DNA from: an uncultured Rhodocyclaceae bacterium
GTDB taxonomy: Bacteria > Pseudomonadota > Gammaproteobacteria > Burkholderiales > Rhodocyclaceae
Length of the DNA: 11,654 bases
NCBI GenBank assembly: GCA_937892345.1
Contig: CALAGF010000167.1
Coordinates: 1-11,654, forward strand
Direction of reading: 5' to 3'
Shown here in pieces: positions 1 through 7,551 of this stretch. Under the pieces are notes generated by a model that did not search any database, was not told the origin of the DNA, and saw nothing but the letters and a program-made list of their open reading frames with translations. Both the position numbers and the translations under genes were made by a program. Every line of letters begins with the position of its first letter. Within the stretch, counting starts at the first letter, position 1.

Positions 1-1417
<1,417 letters not shown>

Positions 1418-1445
1418 TTCTGCCCGGCCTTCCCGGCTTTCGAAG

Positions 1446-1470
1446 AACCCCGCCGCGTGCGGGGTTTTTT
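1446..1470 (+). terminator. Intrinsic terminator of groL
   Basis: The stem AACCCCGC / GCGGGGTT has a 5-nt loop (CGCGT) and runs straight into a T-tract (six T, then GTTTT). It lies 28 bases after the groL stop and would end the groE transcript. Confidence 0.9.
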
Positions 1471-1497
1471 GTTTTCCGAAATGTTGTGCTTCGGGCC

Positions 1498-1529
1498 GTC
1501 GAGCGTAGTAATGGTCGAGCGTAGTAATG
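1498..1529. repeat. 16-bp perfect tandem duplication
   Basis: The unit GTCGAGCGTAGTAATG occurs twice back to back (1498-1513 and 1514-1529). It sits in the non-coding gap between the groL terminator and the response regulator. It could be a recent slippage duplication or a doubled binding site; the sequence alone does not decide between these. Confidence 0.85.
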
Positions 1530-1553
1530 GAAGCCGTGCTCGAAATGAAAGAA

Positions 1554-1580
1554 GGCCTCTAACCGCAGACGGTGGAGGCC
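1554..1580. other. Inverted repeat (hairpin) in the groL-response regulator gap
   Basis: The outer arms GGCCTC (1554-1559) and GAGGCC (1575-1580) enclose inner arms ACCG (1562-1565) and CGGT (1570-1573) with a 4-nt loop. It is followed by an AT-rich run (ATTAATTT) rather than a clean T-tract. It could be a weak terminator, part of an RNA leader, or a protein-binding site. Function is not assigned. Confidence 0.5.
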
Positions 1581-1620
1581 ATTAATTTGCTAGACTTGCA
1601 GCTTGCTGGAAAAAAACGGT

Positions 1621-1656
1621 AGGGGGTCGTCCAGTGCAGGATCGGACATACCCCCT
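1621..1656. other. Inverted repeat upstream of the response regulator
   Basis: The arms AGGGGGT (1621-1627) and ACCCCCT (1650-1656) enclose a second pair, GTCC (1629-1632) and GGAC (1644-1647), leaving an 11-nt loop. Together they could fold into one hairpin in a 5' leader of the response regulator, about 107 bases before its ATG. No T-tract follows, so a simple terminator is unlikely. The rest of this ~345-base gap (1418-1763) holds no gene I can support; a promoter for the two-component pair must lie here but no clear -35/-10 pair stands out. Confidence 0.45.
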
Positions 1657-1763
1657 GAGCTTTGGCTTGCGCCAATTGCTCCAAAGACCATAAAAGGAGA
1701 ACAGCCCGAACAGAATACTGCTCGAGGCTTACATACTGCTTACGTTGGCAAGGCTTACCAATC

Positions 1764-2435
1764 ATGCGCATTTTGATAGCAGAAGACGATGCGATCATCG
1801 CTGATGGTCTCTCCCGCTCGCTTAGGCAAGGCGGCTATGCCGTTGATTGGGCGCCCAATGGCCTGGAGGCCGAAACTGCCCTGATGACTGTCTCCTATGA
1901 CCTGCTGATTCTTGACCTGGGCCTGCCCAAACTGGCAGGGCTGGAGGTGCTCAAGCGTTTGCGCGCCCGTAATTCCGCTGTGCCGGTCTTGATCCTGACC
2001 GCGCTGGACGGGACGGGCGACCGGGTCAAGGGGCTGGATCTGGGGGCAGATGATTACATGATCAAACCCTTCGAGCTGGCGGAGCTGGAGGCGCGTGTGC
2101 GTGCCTTGACCCGTCGCTCAGCCGGCACGGCACCAACCATTCAATGCGGCGCGCTGACCTATGACCAGAACGGGCGAGTGGCCCAGATCGATGGTCAGAG
2201 GCTCGACTTGTCGGCACGGGAAATCGGTTTGCTCGAAGTCCTGCTGACCCGGATGGGACGCCTGGTCAGCAAGGACCAGTTGGTCGATCACCTTTGCGGC
2301 TGGGGTGAAGAAGTCAGCCATAACGCGATCGAGGTGTATGTCCATCGCTTGCGGAAAAAGCTGGAACCCGGCGGGGTGAAGATCGCCACCGTTCGCGGCC
2401 TCGGATACTGCCTTGAGCGACCCCAAAGCAGCTAA
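1764..2435 (+). CDS. OmpR/TctD-type DNA-binding response regulator
   Basis: This 223-residue cytoplasmic transcription factor is the output half of a two-component system. The receiver domain (about 1-115) has acidic pocket E7-D8-D9, phosphoacceptor D51 (LLILDLGLP), T79 and K101 (KPF), all the expected residues. A winged-helix OmpR C-terminal domain (about 127-218) contains LSAREIGLLEVLL, the recognition-helix region HNAIEVYVHRLRKKL and the wing VRGLGYCL. ATG 1764 is chosen because MRILIAEDD is the canonical receiver N-terminus; the same frame is open further left but that stretch has no receiver similarity. The ribosome site is weak: AAGG lies 10 bases upstream. Its 3' end overlaps the kinase gene by 23 bases, implying co-transcription and probable translational coupling. 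It belongs with the TctD/QseB/PmrA group by overall look. The regulon is unknown and no transporter genes are adjacent. Confidence 0.95.
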   Translation: MRILIAEDDAIIADGLSRSLRQGGYAVDWAPNGLEAETALMTVSYDLLILDLGLPKLAGLEVLKRLRARNSAVPVLILTALDGTGDRVKGLDLGADDYMIKPFELAELEARVRALTRRSAGTAPTIQCGALTYDQNGRVAQIDGQRLDLSAREIGLLEVLLTRMGRLVSKDQLVDHLCGWGEEVSHNAIEVYVHRLRKKLEPGGVKIATVRGLGYCLERPQSS

Positions 2436-3918
2436 TTCCGGCGCGCTGCCGGCCGAAACCGAGCGCTCGCTGTTCGGCGAGATTCTGGATTGGATGCTGG
2501 CGCCCTTGCTGTTCGTCTGGCCATTGAGTATTGCTTTCACTCACTATTTTGCCAACAACGTCGCCAATTACCCCTATGACCAGTCGTTGCGCGAGCATGT
2601 CACGGCGATCAGCCGGCAGGTCAAGCTGGTCAATGGTCGCCCCGTTGTTTCGCTGCCTTCCTCAACACGGGCGGTGTTGCGCTCGGATGAGCTGGATAGT
2701 GTCTACTTCCATGTGCTGACCCGTGACCGACGCCTGTTGGCAGGTGACAAGGAGTTGCCTGCACCGGATGCCTGGCCGGGCGAGGACCTGGTTCCCGGCG
2801 ATATTTATTTCCGCGATATCGATTACAAGGGGCAGGACATTCGCGTGGCCTATTCCTACCTTGCCGATTCGGCCATGGCGCCCAAGGACTGGGTGCTGGT
2901 CGAGGTGGGCGAGACCACGGAAAAGCGCACGCAGCTCGCCAACAAGATTGTGGCGAGCGTGATTTTGCCGCAATTCGTGATTATTCCCCTTGCCGTGATG
3001 CTGGTCTGGTTTGGTCTTTCGCGGGGGCTGCGACCGCTGACGCGTTTGCGAACCACGATTGAAACCCGTGATCCTGCGGATTTGTCGCCGATCGCCACGC
3101 GCCGGGTGCCGGAAGAGCTTGAGCCCTTGGTCGAAGCCTTCAACGAGATGCTGGAGCGCATGAAAAAGAACGTTGAGGCGCAGCAACGTTTTGTGGCAGA
3201 TGCCGCACATCAGATGCGGACGCCTCTGACCGGCCTGAAAACGCAAGCCCAGTTTGCCATGCGTGAAAGCGATCCCACCGCCCTGCGCCACGCTTTGCGT
3301 CAGATTGCCACCGGGGTGGATCGTGCAGGCCGACTGGTTAACCAGTTGCTGACGCTGGCGCGTACCGAAGGCGTGGAACTGGGCCAGCAAAAACATGAAC
3401 CGATGGATCTGGCACAACTGGTACGCGAAGTGGTCGAGGAATGGGTAATGGTGGCGCTTGAGCGCAACATCGACCTGGGTTACGAGGCGGAAGGCAAGGC
3501 GATGATCAAGGGCAATGCCTTTTTGCTGCGCGAACTGGCCAAGAACCTGATTGATAACGCAATCCGCTACACACAACCCGGTGGCCATGTGACCTGTCGC
3601 ATCATCAACGCCTCGACAAGTATTCTGCTGGAGGTTGAAGACAACGGCGTGGGGATTACCGAGGAACAGTCGGAGCTCGTATTCGAGCGTTTTTACCGGG
3701 TGGATGACGGGATCACGGAAGGGAGCGGCCTCGGGCTGGCGATTGTTCAGGAAATTGCCAGTCAGCATGATTCGCGTGCCACATTGCGCCCGAACCCGCG
3801 CGGCAAAGGCTCGGTTGCACGCATTGCCTTCGCGGCATGGTTTCCGCCGCCACCGCCGCCGCCCATGCCGGATGATTTCTCCGAGTTGTACCGTCAGTCT
3901 CCCCCGATCGGTCCGTGA
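2413..3918 (+). CDS. TctE-type sensor histidine kinase with polyproline C-terminal tail
   Basis: Inner-membrane sensor kinase, 501 residues, partner of the preceding regulator. TM1 is about residues 28-47 and TM2 about 180-201. Between them lies a ~130-residue periplasmic part resembling the two-component-sensor N-terminal domain of TctE. Next come a HAMP-like linker (LRPLTRLRTTI to about 255), the H-box with His266 (AAHQMRTPL), the N-box (NLIDNAIRYT, 378-387), the G1 box DNGVGI (410-415), an F-box (FERFYR) and the G2 box GSGLGLAIV (437-445). All catalytic boxes are intact. The start is TTG at 2413: a stop at 2377 closes the frame upstream, and the next start (ATG 2494) would remove the conserved stretch LFGEILDW before TM1. 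After the ATPase fold there is an extra tail, WFPPPPPPPMPDD..., with seven consecutive prolines (478-484). No tctCBA-like transporter is nearby, so the ligand cannot be inferred from context. Confidence 0.93.
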   Translation: MSDPKAANSGALPAETERSLFGEILDWMLAPLLFVWPLSIAFTHYFANNVANYPYDQSLREHVTAISRQVKLVNGRPVVSLPSSTRAVLRSDELDSVYFHVLTRDRRLLAGDKELPAPDAWPGEDLVPGDIYFRDIDYKGQDIRVAYSYLADSAMAPKDWVLVEVGETTEKRTQLANKIVASVILPQFVIIPLAVMLVWFGLSRGLRPLTRLRTTIETRDPADLSPIATRRVPEELEPLVEAFNEMLERMKKNVEAQQRFVADAAHQMRTPLTGLKTQAQFAMRESDPTALRHALRQIATGVDRAGRLVNQLLTLARTEGVELGQQKHEPMDLAQLVREVVEEWVMVALERNIDLGYEAEGKAMIKGNAFLLRELAKNLIDNAIRYTQPGGHVTCRIINASTSILLEVEDNGVGITEEQSELVFERFYRVDDGITEGSGLGLAIVQEIASQHDSRATLRPNPRGKGSVARIAFAAWFPPPPPPPMPDDFSELYRQSPPIGP

Positions 3919-3941
3919 TTTATCCGGTCGACCGGATAAAT
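3918..3941. repeat. Perfect 24-bp palindrome at the kinase stop codon
   Basis: The arms ATTTATCCGG and CCGGATAAAT are joined by the self-complementary TCGA, giving 24 perfectly symmetric bases. It begins on the last base of the kinase stop codon and ends 14 bases before the -35 box of the tRNA-Phe promoter. As RNA it would form a 10-bp stem with a tetraloop, but no T-tract follows. It is either a non-canonical terminator or 3'-end stabiliser for the kinase mRNA, or an operator for a dimeric regulator. Confidence 0.8.
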
Positions 3942-3955
3942 ACACCAATATCCAG

Positions 3956-3984
3956 TTGCGCCAGGGCGCTCTCGTGGCTATAAT
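3956..3984 (+). promoter_or_regulatory. Sigma-70 promoter of tRNA-Phe
   Basis: A -35 element TTGCGC (3956-3961) and a perfect -10 TATAAT (3979-3984) are separated by 17 bases. A GC-rich discriminator (GCGCGC) follows the -10, typical of stringently controlled stable-RNA promoters. The mature tRNA starts 13 bases after the -10, leaving a short 5' leader for RNase P to remove. Confidence 0.85.
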
Positions 3985-3997
3985 GCGCGCTCTCTTT

Positions 3998-4073
3998 GGC
4001 CAAGTAGCTCAGTTGGTAGAGCAGCGGATTGAAAATCCGCGTGTCGGTGGTTCGATTCCGCCCTTGGCCACCA
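3998..4073 (+). tRNA. tRNA-Phe (anticodon GAA)
   Basis: A 76-nt tRNA with complete cloverleaf: acceptor stem GGCCAAG / CTTGGCC, D-arm with AGCTCAGTTGGTAGAGC, anticodon stem GCGGA / TCCGC, anticodon GAA at 4031-4033, T-arm with GGTTCGATTCC, discriminator A, and encoded CCA (4071-4073). It reads UUC/UUU codons. It is a single-gene unit with its own promoter and terminator. I see no direct repeat of its 3' end within the window, so there is no sign that it serves as an integration site here. Confidence 0.98.
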
Positions 4074-4081
4074 GAATATAT

Positions 4082-4117
4082 AAACAAACGGCAACCGACA
4101 GGTTGCCGTTTGTTTTT
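4082..4117 (+). terminator. Intrinsic terminator of tRNA-Phe
   Basis: A 15-bp perfect stem (4082-4096 paired with 4101-4115; core CGGCAACC / GGTTGCCG) with loop GACA, ending in a T-run. The A-rich 5' side means it could also work for transcripts coming from the right. It lies 8 bases after the CCA end. Confidence 0.92.
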
Positions 4118-4146
4118 CTGCCGCAGCCCCTGCCTGCATCGACGCC

Positions 4147-4335
4147 ATGATCAAGTTTCTGCTTCCACTGCTTGTGCTCGTTCCGCTCCTGAGCGGGTGT
4201 GCCGTTGTTGCTGTGGCCGATGCGGCAGTGACCGTGGTGGCAACTGGCGTCAAGGTCGGTGCGAAGGTGGTTGGTACCACCGTCGATGTCGCGGCTGCCG
4301 GCGTCAAGGCAGTGGCGGGTGGCAATGACGACTGA
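4147..4335 (+). CDS. Small lipoprotein, 62 residues
   Basis: Predicted envelope lipoprotein. A short positively charged start (MIK), a hydrophobic core (FLLPLLVLVPL) and a lipobox LLSGC put the lipidated cysteine at residue 18. The mature part is only about 45 residues, almost all Ala, Val, Gly and Thr with spaced Lys and Asp (VATGVKVGAKVVGTTVDV). It has two similar halves (ATGVKVGAKV and AAGVKAVAGG) and ends in NDD. It resembles a family of very small Val/Ala-rich proteobacterial lipoproteins of unknown role. There is no clear ribosome site before the ATG, and the tRNA terminator lies just upstream, so how it is expressed is unclear. Its last 11 bases overlap the likely rsmJ start, suggesting translational coupling. 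Residue 19 is Ala, not Asp, favouring outer-membrane sorting under the E. coli rule (inference). Confidence 0.8.
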   Translation: MIKFLLPLLVLVPLLSGCAVVAVADAAVTVVATGVKVGAKVVGTTVDVAAAGVKAVAGGNDD

Positions 4336-5125
4336 GGATGGCATGCGCTGGTGCGTGCAGGCGCTCCAGCCTGAGTGGCGCGAATCGGCGCAGCAACTTG
4401 CGCTAGCCCTGAATCTTCCGCTGGATCAACCGGCCGACTTCGCCTTGCAGCTTGGTGATGCCGGTCTATGTTGGCAGGCACTCGGCCCGGGTGCTCCGGG
4501 TCCCGTTCGGGTTGATTTTGTCGGTGGGGCGGTAGCGCACCGGCGGCGACAGGGTGGGGGCAGCGGCCAGATGATTGCCAAGGCAATTGGTATCCAGCCA
4601 GGCATTCGCCCTGAGGTTCTCGATGCCACGGCAGGCCTTGGGCGTGATGCTTTCGTGCTGGCCCAGCTGGGGTGTGCGGTCAGCCTGATCGAACGGCAAC
4701 CGGTGATTGCTGCATTGCTCGCAGATGGATTGAGACGTGCCCGACTGGACGAAGAAGTGGCGCCCATTGTTACGCGTATGCAATTGATGCAAGGCGATGC
4801 GATTACCTTGATGCGGGAATGGTCGGCGTCACCGCCGCAAGTCATTTATCTCGATCCCATGTTTCCTCACCGCGACAAAAGTTCGTTGGTGAAAAAGGAG
4901 ATGCTGTTGCTGCGGCCCGTGGTCGGCGACGATCTCGATGCGCCAGCCTTGCTTGATGCGGCGCTCGGGTTGGCGACGCACCGGGTGGTGGTCAAGCGTC
5001 CGCGCAAGGCCCCAAACGTCGATACCCGTACGCCGGGTTATGTGCTGGAGGGCAAGTCCAGCCGATTCGATATTTATCCGATCCGCTCACTGAAACCGCG
5101 AACCGGGCAGTCTGCTGTCGATTGA
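4325..5125 (+). CDS. rsmJ: 16S rRNA (guanine-1516-N2)-methyltransferase RsmJ
   Basis: SAM-dependent methyltransferase of the small ribosomal subunit, about 266 residues (E. coli RsmJ is about 250). Family signatures run in order: VDFVGGAVAHRR (63-74), the glycine-rich SAM motif I LDATAGLGRDAFVLA (99-113), the acidic SAM-contact loop LIERQP, the catalytic-type motif YLDPMFPHRDKSSLVKKEM (175-193), and VVVKRPRKAP near the C-terminus. The N-terminal ~60 residues are variable, as expected. ATG 4325 is chosen as the first start that overlaps the lipoprotein stop. ATG 4343, preceded by GAGGA 4 bases away, is an equally plausible start giving 260 residues. It is probably co-expressed with the lipoprotein. 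It converges on pgpA with a 21-base gap and no recognisable terminator. Confidence 0.95.
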   Translation: MTTEDGMRWCVQALQPEWRESAQQLALALNLPLDQPADFALQLGDAGLCWQALGPGAPGPVRVDFVGGAVAHRRRQGGGSGQMIAKAIGIQPGIRPEVLDATAGLGRDAFVLAQLGCAVSLIERQPVIAALLADGLRRARLDEEVAPIVTRMQLMQGDAITLMREWSASPPQVIYLDPMFPHRDKSSLVKKEMLLLRPVVGDDLDAPALLDAALGLATHRVVVKRPRKAPNVDTRTPGYVLEGKSSRFDIYPIRSLKPRTGQSAVD

Positions 5126-5146
5126 TCCACATCCTGCGGTCGACTG

Positions 5147-5635
5147 TCAGTTCAGGGCAATTTTGGCCAGCGCCAAAACCAGCAAGGTATAGCCGGCGGC
5201 AACCAGATCATCGGCCATCACGCCGAAACCATTTTTGACGTGCTGGTCGAAATAGCGCGCGGGCTGAGGTTTGCTGATATCGAACAAGCGGAACAGGGCA
5301 AAGGCGGCTGCCTGCCAGAATCCGTTGTCCGGAGTCAGCAGCAGTACCAGCCAGAAAGGGACGATTTCATCCCAGACAATGCAGCCGTGATCCGGGTCGT
5401 GCAGTGCGCGACCGGCAACATCGATGAACCAGATGCCGGCAAGGTAGGCAAAGCCGAAAAGCCACAAGAGTTGAAGCTCGTCGAAGTAGGGGCGGAACAG
5501 AAGGTAGCTCGCCCACGCGAACAGCGTGCCGAAGGTGCCGGGGGCGTAAGCGCTCAGGCCGCTGCCGCAGCCGCAGGCAAAAAAATGGGCGGGATGCGCA
5601 AAAAGAAAACGCAGGCTAGGCGGTTTGCTGGCCAA
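5147..5635 (-). CDS. pgpA: Phosphatidylglycerophosphatase A
   Basis: Integral inner-membrane phosphatase converting phosphatidylglycerophosphate to phosphatidylglycerol, 162 residues (E. coli PgpA is about 170). Conserved PgpA blocks are GCGSGLSAYAPGTFGTL (22-38), DHGCIVWDEIVPFW (82-95), FRLFDISKPQPARYFD (115-130) and NGFGVMADDLVAAGY (135-149), the acidic residues being the likely Mg-binding catalytic set. Three to four hydrophobic segments are visible (about 36-48, 57-72, 92-114, 143-160). The start is TTG at 5635, with AAGGGA about 10 bases upstream; no ATG or GTG suits the conserved N-terminus. This start overlaps the thiL stop by 20 bases, so translation is probably coupled. It is the last gene of the minus-strand cluster; no terminator is evident after it. 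Confidence 0.95.
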   Translation of the reverse strand: MASKPPSLRFLFAHPAHFFACGCGSGLSAYAPGTFGTLFAWASYLLFRPYFDELQLLWLFGFAYLAGIWFIDVAGRALHDPDHGCIVWDEIVPFWLVLLLTPDNGFWQAAAFALFRLFDISKPQPARYFDQHVKNGFGVMADDLVAAGYTLLVLALAKIALN

Positions 5636-6596
5636 AGTGGTCGTATCCCTTGCGGTTGAATTCCACCGGATTCAGGTCCGGATCGAAGACGGTAACCTCA
5701 CCGGGTGTGCCGGGGATGATTTCACCAATGCACCAGAGCGGCAATTCAAGCCGGGCGGCGATGTGTGCGATGGCCGGGCTGTGGATGCCCGGGGCAGTGA
5801 AACAGAGTTCGTAATCGTCGCCGCCGGCCAGCTGGCATTCAAGGGCGATACGTCGCAGATCGGCATCGTAGCTTTCTCCCTTGGGCAGGTGCGGCAATTG
5901 CACCAGGCGGATGGCGGCAGCACATTCGGAGCGTTCGCAGATATGCCCGAGGTCAGCCAGCAGGCCGTCCGAGACATCGATACAGGCACTCGCCAGCCCA
6001 ATCAATGCCTGACCCAGCGCAACGCGTGGGCGGGGCTTTTCCAGCGCTCCAACGCACAGGCGGTCCCAGGGCGCGGGCAGGGTGATTTTTCCTTGCAGGC
6101 TCGCCAGCCCGAGACTGGCCAGTCCTGGGCGCCCGGAAACCCAGATCAGGTCGCCGGTCTTCGCGCCATCGCGGCGCAAGGCCTGCGCTGGCGGGATTTC
6201 GCCAAAGGCGGTAATCGAGAGTGTGAGTGGTCCGCGGGTGGTGTCGCCACCGATGACGTCTACGCCATGGGTTTTGGCGCAGTCGAAAAAGCCGTCGGCG
6301 AATTTTGCGATCCATGCCTCGTCGACCGTTGGCAAGGCGCCGGCCAGCGTCACCCAGCGCGGCTTGGCACCCATTGCGGCGAGGTCGGAAAGATTGACTG
6401 CCAGTGCCTTCCAGCCCAGCCGGGCAGGATCCGTGTCGGGCAGAAAATGGACGCCGGCTACCAGCATGTCGGTCGTTACCGCCAACTGCATGCCCGGCGT
6501 GGGTTGAACCAGCGCGCAATCGTCACCGGGTCCGAGAATGGCGGAAGGGGTGGGCCGTGCAAAGTATTTCGCAATGAGCCCGAACTCTCCCGGCAT
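5616..6596 (-). CDS. thiL: Thiamine-monophosphate kinase
   Basis: Cytosolic kinase that phosphorylates thiamine monophosphate to thiamine diphosphate with ATP, the last step of cofactor synthesis. At 326 residues it has family length. AIR-synthase/PurM-like fold motifs are all present: N-terminal GEFGLIAKYF, the Mg/ATP loop GPGDDCAL (22-29), TTDMLVAGVHF (41-51), AVNLSDLAAMGA (66-77), the metal site GGDTTRG (116-122), IDVSDGLLADLGHI, and GGDDYELCF near residue 260, closing with KGYDHF. ATG 6596 lies 4 bases after the nusB stop, and the N-terminal GEF block supports this start. Sitting between nusB and pgpA is a common proteobacterial order. It is regulated, as far as can be seen, only through the shared operon; no TPP riboswitch precedes it. 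Confidence 0.97.
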   Translation of the reverse strand: MPGEFGLIAKYFARPTPSAILGPGDDCALVQPTPGMQLAVTTDMLVAGVHFLPDTDPARLGWKALAVNLSDLAAMGAKPRWVTLAGALPTVDEAWIAKFADGFFDCAKTHGVDVIGGDTTRGPLTLSITAFGEIPPAQALRRDGAKTGDLIWVSGRPGLASLGLASLQGKITLPAPWDRLCVGALEKPRPRVALGQALIGLASACIDVSDGLLADLGHICERSECAAAIRLVQLPHLPKGESYDADLRRIALECQLAGGDDYELCFTAPGIHSPAIAHIAARLELPLWCIGEIIPGTPGEVTVFDPDLNPVEFNRKGYDHFGQQTA

Positions 6597-6600
6597 ATCT

Positions 6601-7077
6601 CTATCGGCCCTTGTGGCGGCTGGTCACTTCAGCGGGACGCAGGATGGCGGCAATCTTGTCGAGCACGCCATTCACGTACTTGTGGCCATCGGTACCACCA
6701 AAGGCTTTGGTCAGTTCGATCGCTTCGTTGATGATGACGCGATACGGCGTTTCCGGATGGTTGCGCATCTCGAAGCAGCCCATCATCAGGACGCAGGCTT
6801 CGATAGGCGAAAGCTCGCTGAAGGGACGGTCGATATGTACGGAAATCTGCTCGGTCAGCGCTTCTTGCTGCTTGATTACGCCGCGCAGGTTGCCCACGAA
6901 AAATTCCCGGTCAGCCTTGGCGAAGCCCTCCATTTCTGGCGCATAGGCTTCGATGGCGGCTTCGTCGGCACCGCCGACCCGCCATTGGTAAAGACCCTGC
7001 AAGACAAATTCGCGGGCCCGGCGGCGGGCAGACTTGGGCGGCGCCTTCGGGGTCTGGGGGGTGTCCTGATCGGTCAT
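6601..7077 (-). CDS. nusB: Transcription antitermination protein NusB
   Basis: All-helical RNA-binding factor that, with NusE (S10), loads on boxA of rRNA transcripts and promotes antitermination. It is 158 residues; the core ARRRAREFVLQGLYQW (17-32) opens the fold after a Pro/Lys-rich N-terminal extension of about 15 residues. Further conserved stretches are REFFVGNLRGV (57-67), LSPIEACVLMMGCFEM (89-104), PYRVIINEAIELTKAFGGTDGHKYVNGVLD (111-140) and the C-terminal Lys/Arg. The start is ATG 7077: it shares the ATGA with the ribH stop (4-base overlap), a classic coupling arrangement. A longer frame exists upstream but lies inside ribH. The ribH-nusB-thiL order is widespread in proteobacteria. 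Confidence 0.97.
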   Translation of the reverse strand: MTDQDTPQTPKAPPKSARRRAREFVLQGLYQWRVGGADEAAIEAYAPEMEGFAKADREFFVGNLRGVIKQQEALTEQISVHIDRPFSELSPIEACVLMMGCFEMRNHPETPYRVIINEAIELTKAFGGTDGHKYVNGVLDKIAAILRPAEVTSRHKGR

Positions 7078-7547
7078 TGGGTGAGTGCTTTCTGCAAGTT
7101 GGCCATTTCGATGGCGGCCTGGGCACAATCGGTGCCTTTGGGCAGCATGCGGACTTCGGCCTGTTCGTCCGTGTCGCAAGTGAGAATCCCGTTGGCGATG
7201 GGGATGCCGGTGTGTAGTTGGACTTCCATGATGGCCCGGCAGGCATCGTTGGAAACCACTTCAAAGTGATAGGTGTCGCCCCGGATGACCGCGCCGAGGG
7301 CGATCAGCGCATCGAACCCGCCGCTTTGCGCCATGCTTTGCAGAATCAGCGGAATTTCGAGCGCGCCAGGGCAGGTGGCGATGGCCATATCGTTATCGGC
7401 CACGCCGAGGCGCTTGAGTTCGTTGATGCAGGCCGAGAGCAGGCCTTCGCAGACGGGCAGGTTGAAACGGCTCATGACGACGCCAACGCGCAGGCCCTGA
7501 GCGTTGAGATTGGTGTCGTATTCGTAAACGTTGTCGAAGCGGGACAT
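7074..7547 (-). CDS. ribH: 6,7-dimethyl-8-ribityllumazine synthase
   Basis: Condenses 3,4-dihydroxy-2-butanone 4-phosphate (product of the upstream ribB) with the ribityl-aminopyrimidine to give lumazine, the penultimate riboflavin step. It is 157 residues and forms icosahedral or pentameric shells in the family. Visible motifs are VGVVMSRFNLPVCEGLL (21-37, with the substrate-binding Phe), CPGALEIPL (59-67), the catalytic region GAVIRGDTYHFEVVS (85-99, His94), and GIPIANGILTCDTDEQA (114-130). The start is ATG 7547, 4 bases after the ribB stop, with GGAG about 10 bases upstream inside the ribB end. It has a 4-base overlap with nusB downstream. Confidence 0.97.
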   Translation of the reverse strand: MSRFDNVYEYDTNLNAQGLRVGVVMSRFNLPVCEGLLSACINELKRLGVADNDMAIATCPGALEIPLILQSMAQSGGFDALIALGAVIRGDTYHFEVVSNDACRAIMEVQLHTGIPIANGILTCDTDEQAEVRMLPKGTDCAQAAIEMANLQKALTQ

Positions 7548-7551
7548 GGCT

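Noticed and set aside
1511..1585. 24-codon ORF starting in the tandem repeat (MVERSNGSRARNE...)
   Set aside because: It has no ribosome site and no recognisable features, and it runs through the hairpin. It is most likely chance.
1662..1763. N-terminal extension of the response regulator
   Set aside because: The frame is open, but the canonical receiver start MRILIAEDD is at 1764 and the extension has no homology-like features.
2662..3948. Long minus-strand frame (428 codons) antisense to the sensor kinase
   Set aside because: It is a shadow of a GC-rich coding frame. Its translation has no recognisable domain and is rich in His/Arg/Gln, while the plus strand carries every histidine kinase motif.
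5625..6731. Long plus-strand frame (368 codons) antisense to thiL
   Set aside because: No domain is visible and it is fully explained as the complement of thiL and the end of nusB, both of which are unambiguous.
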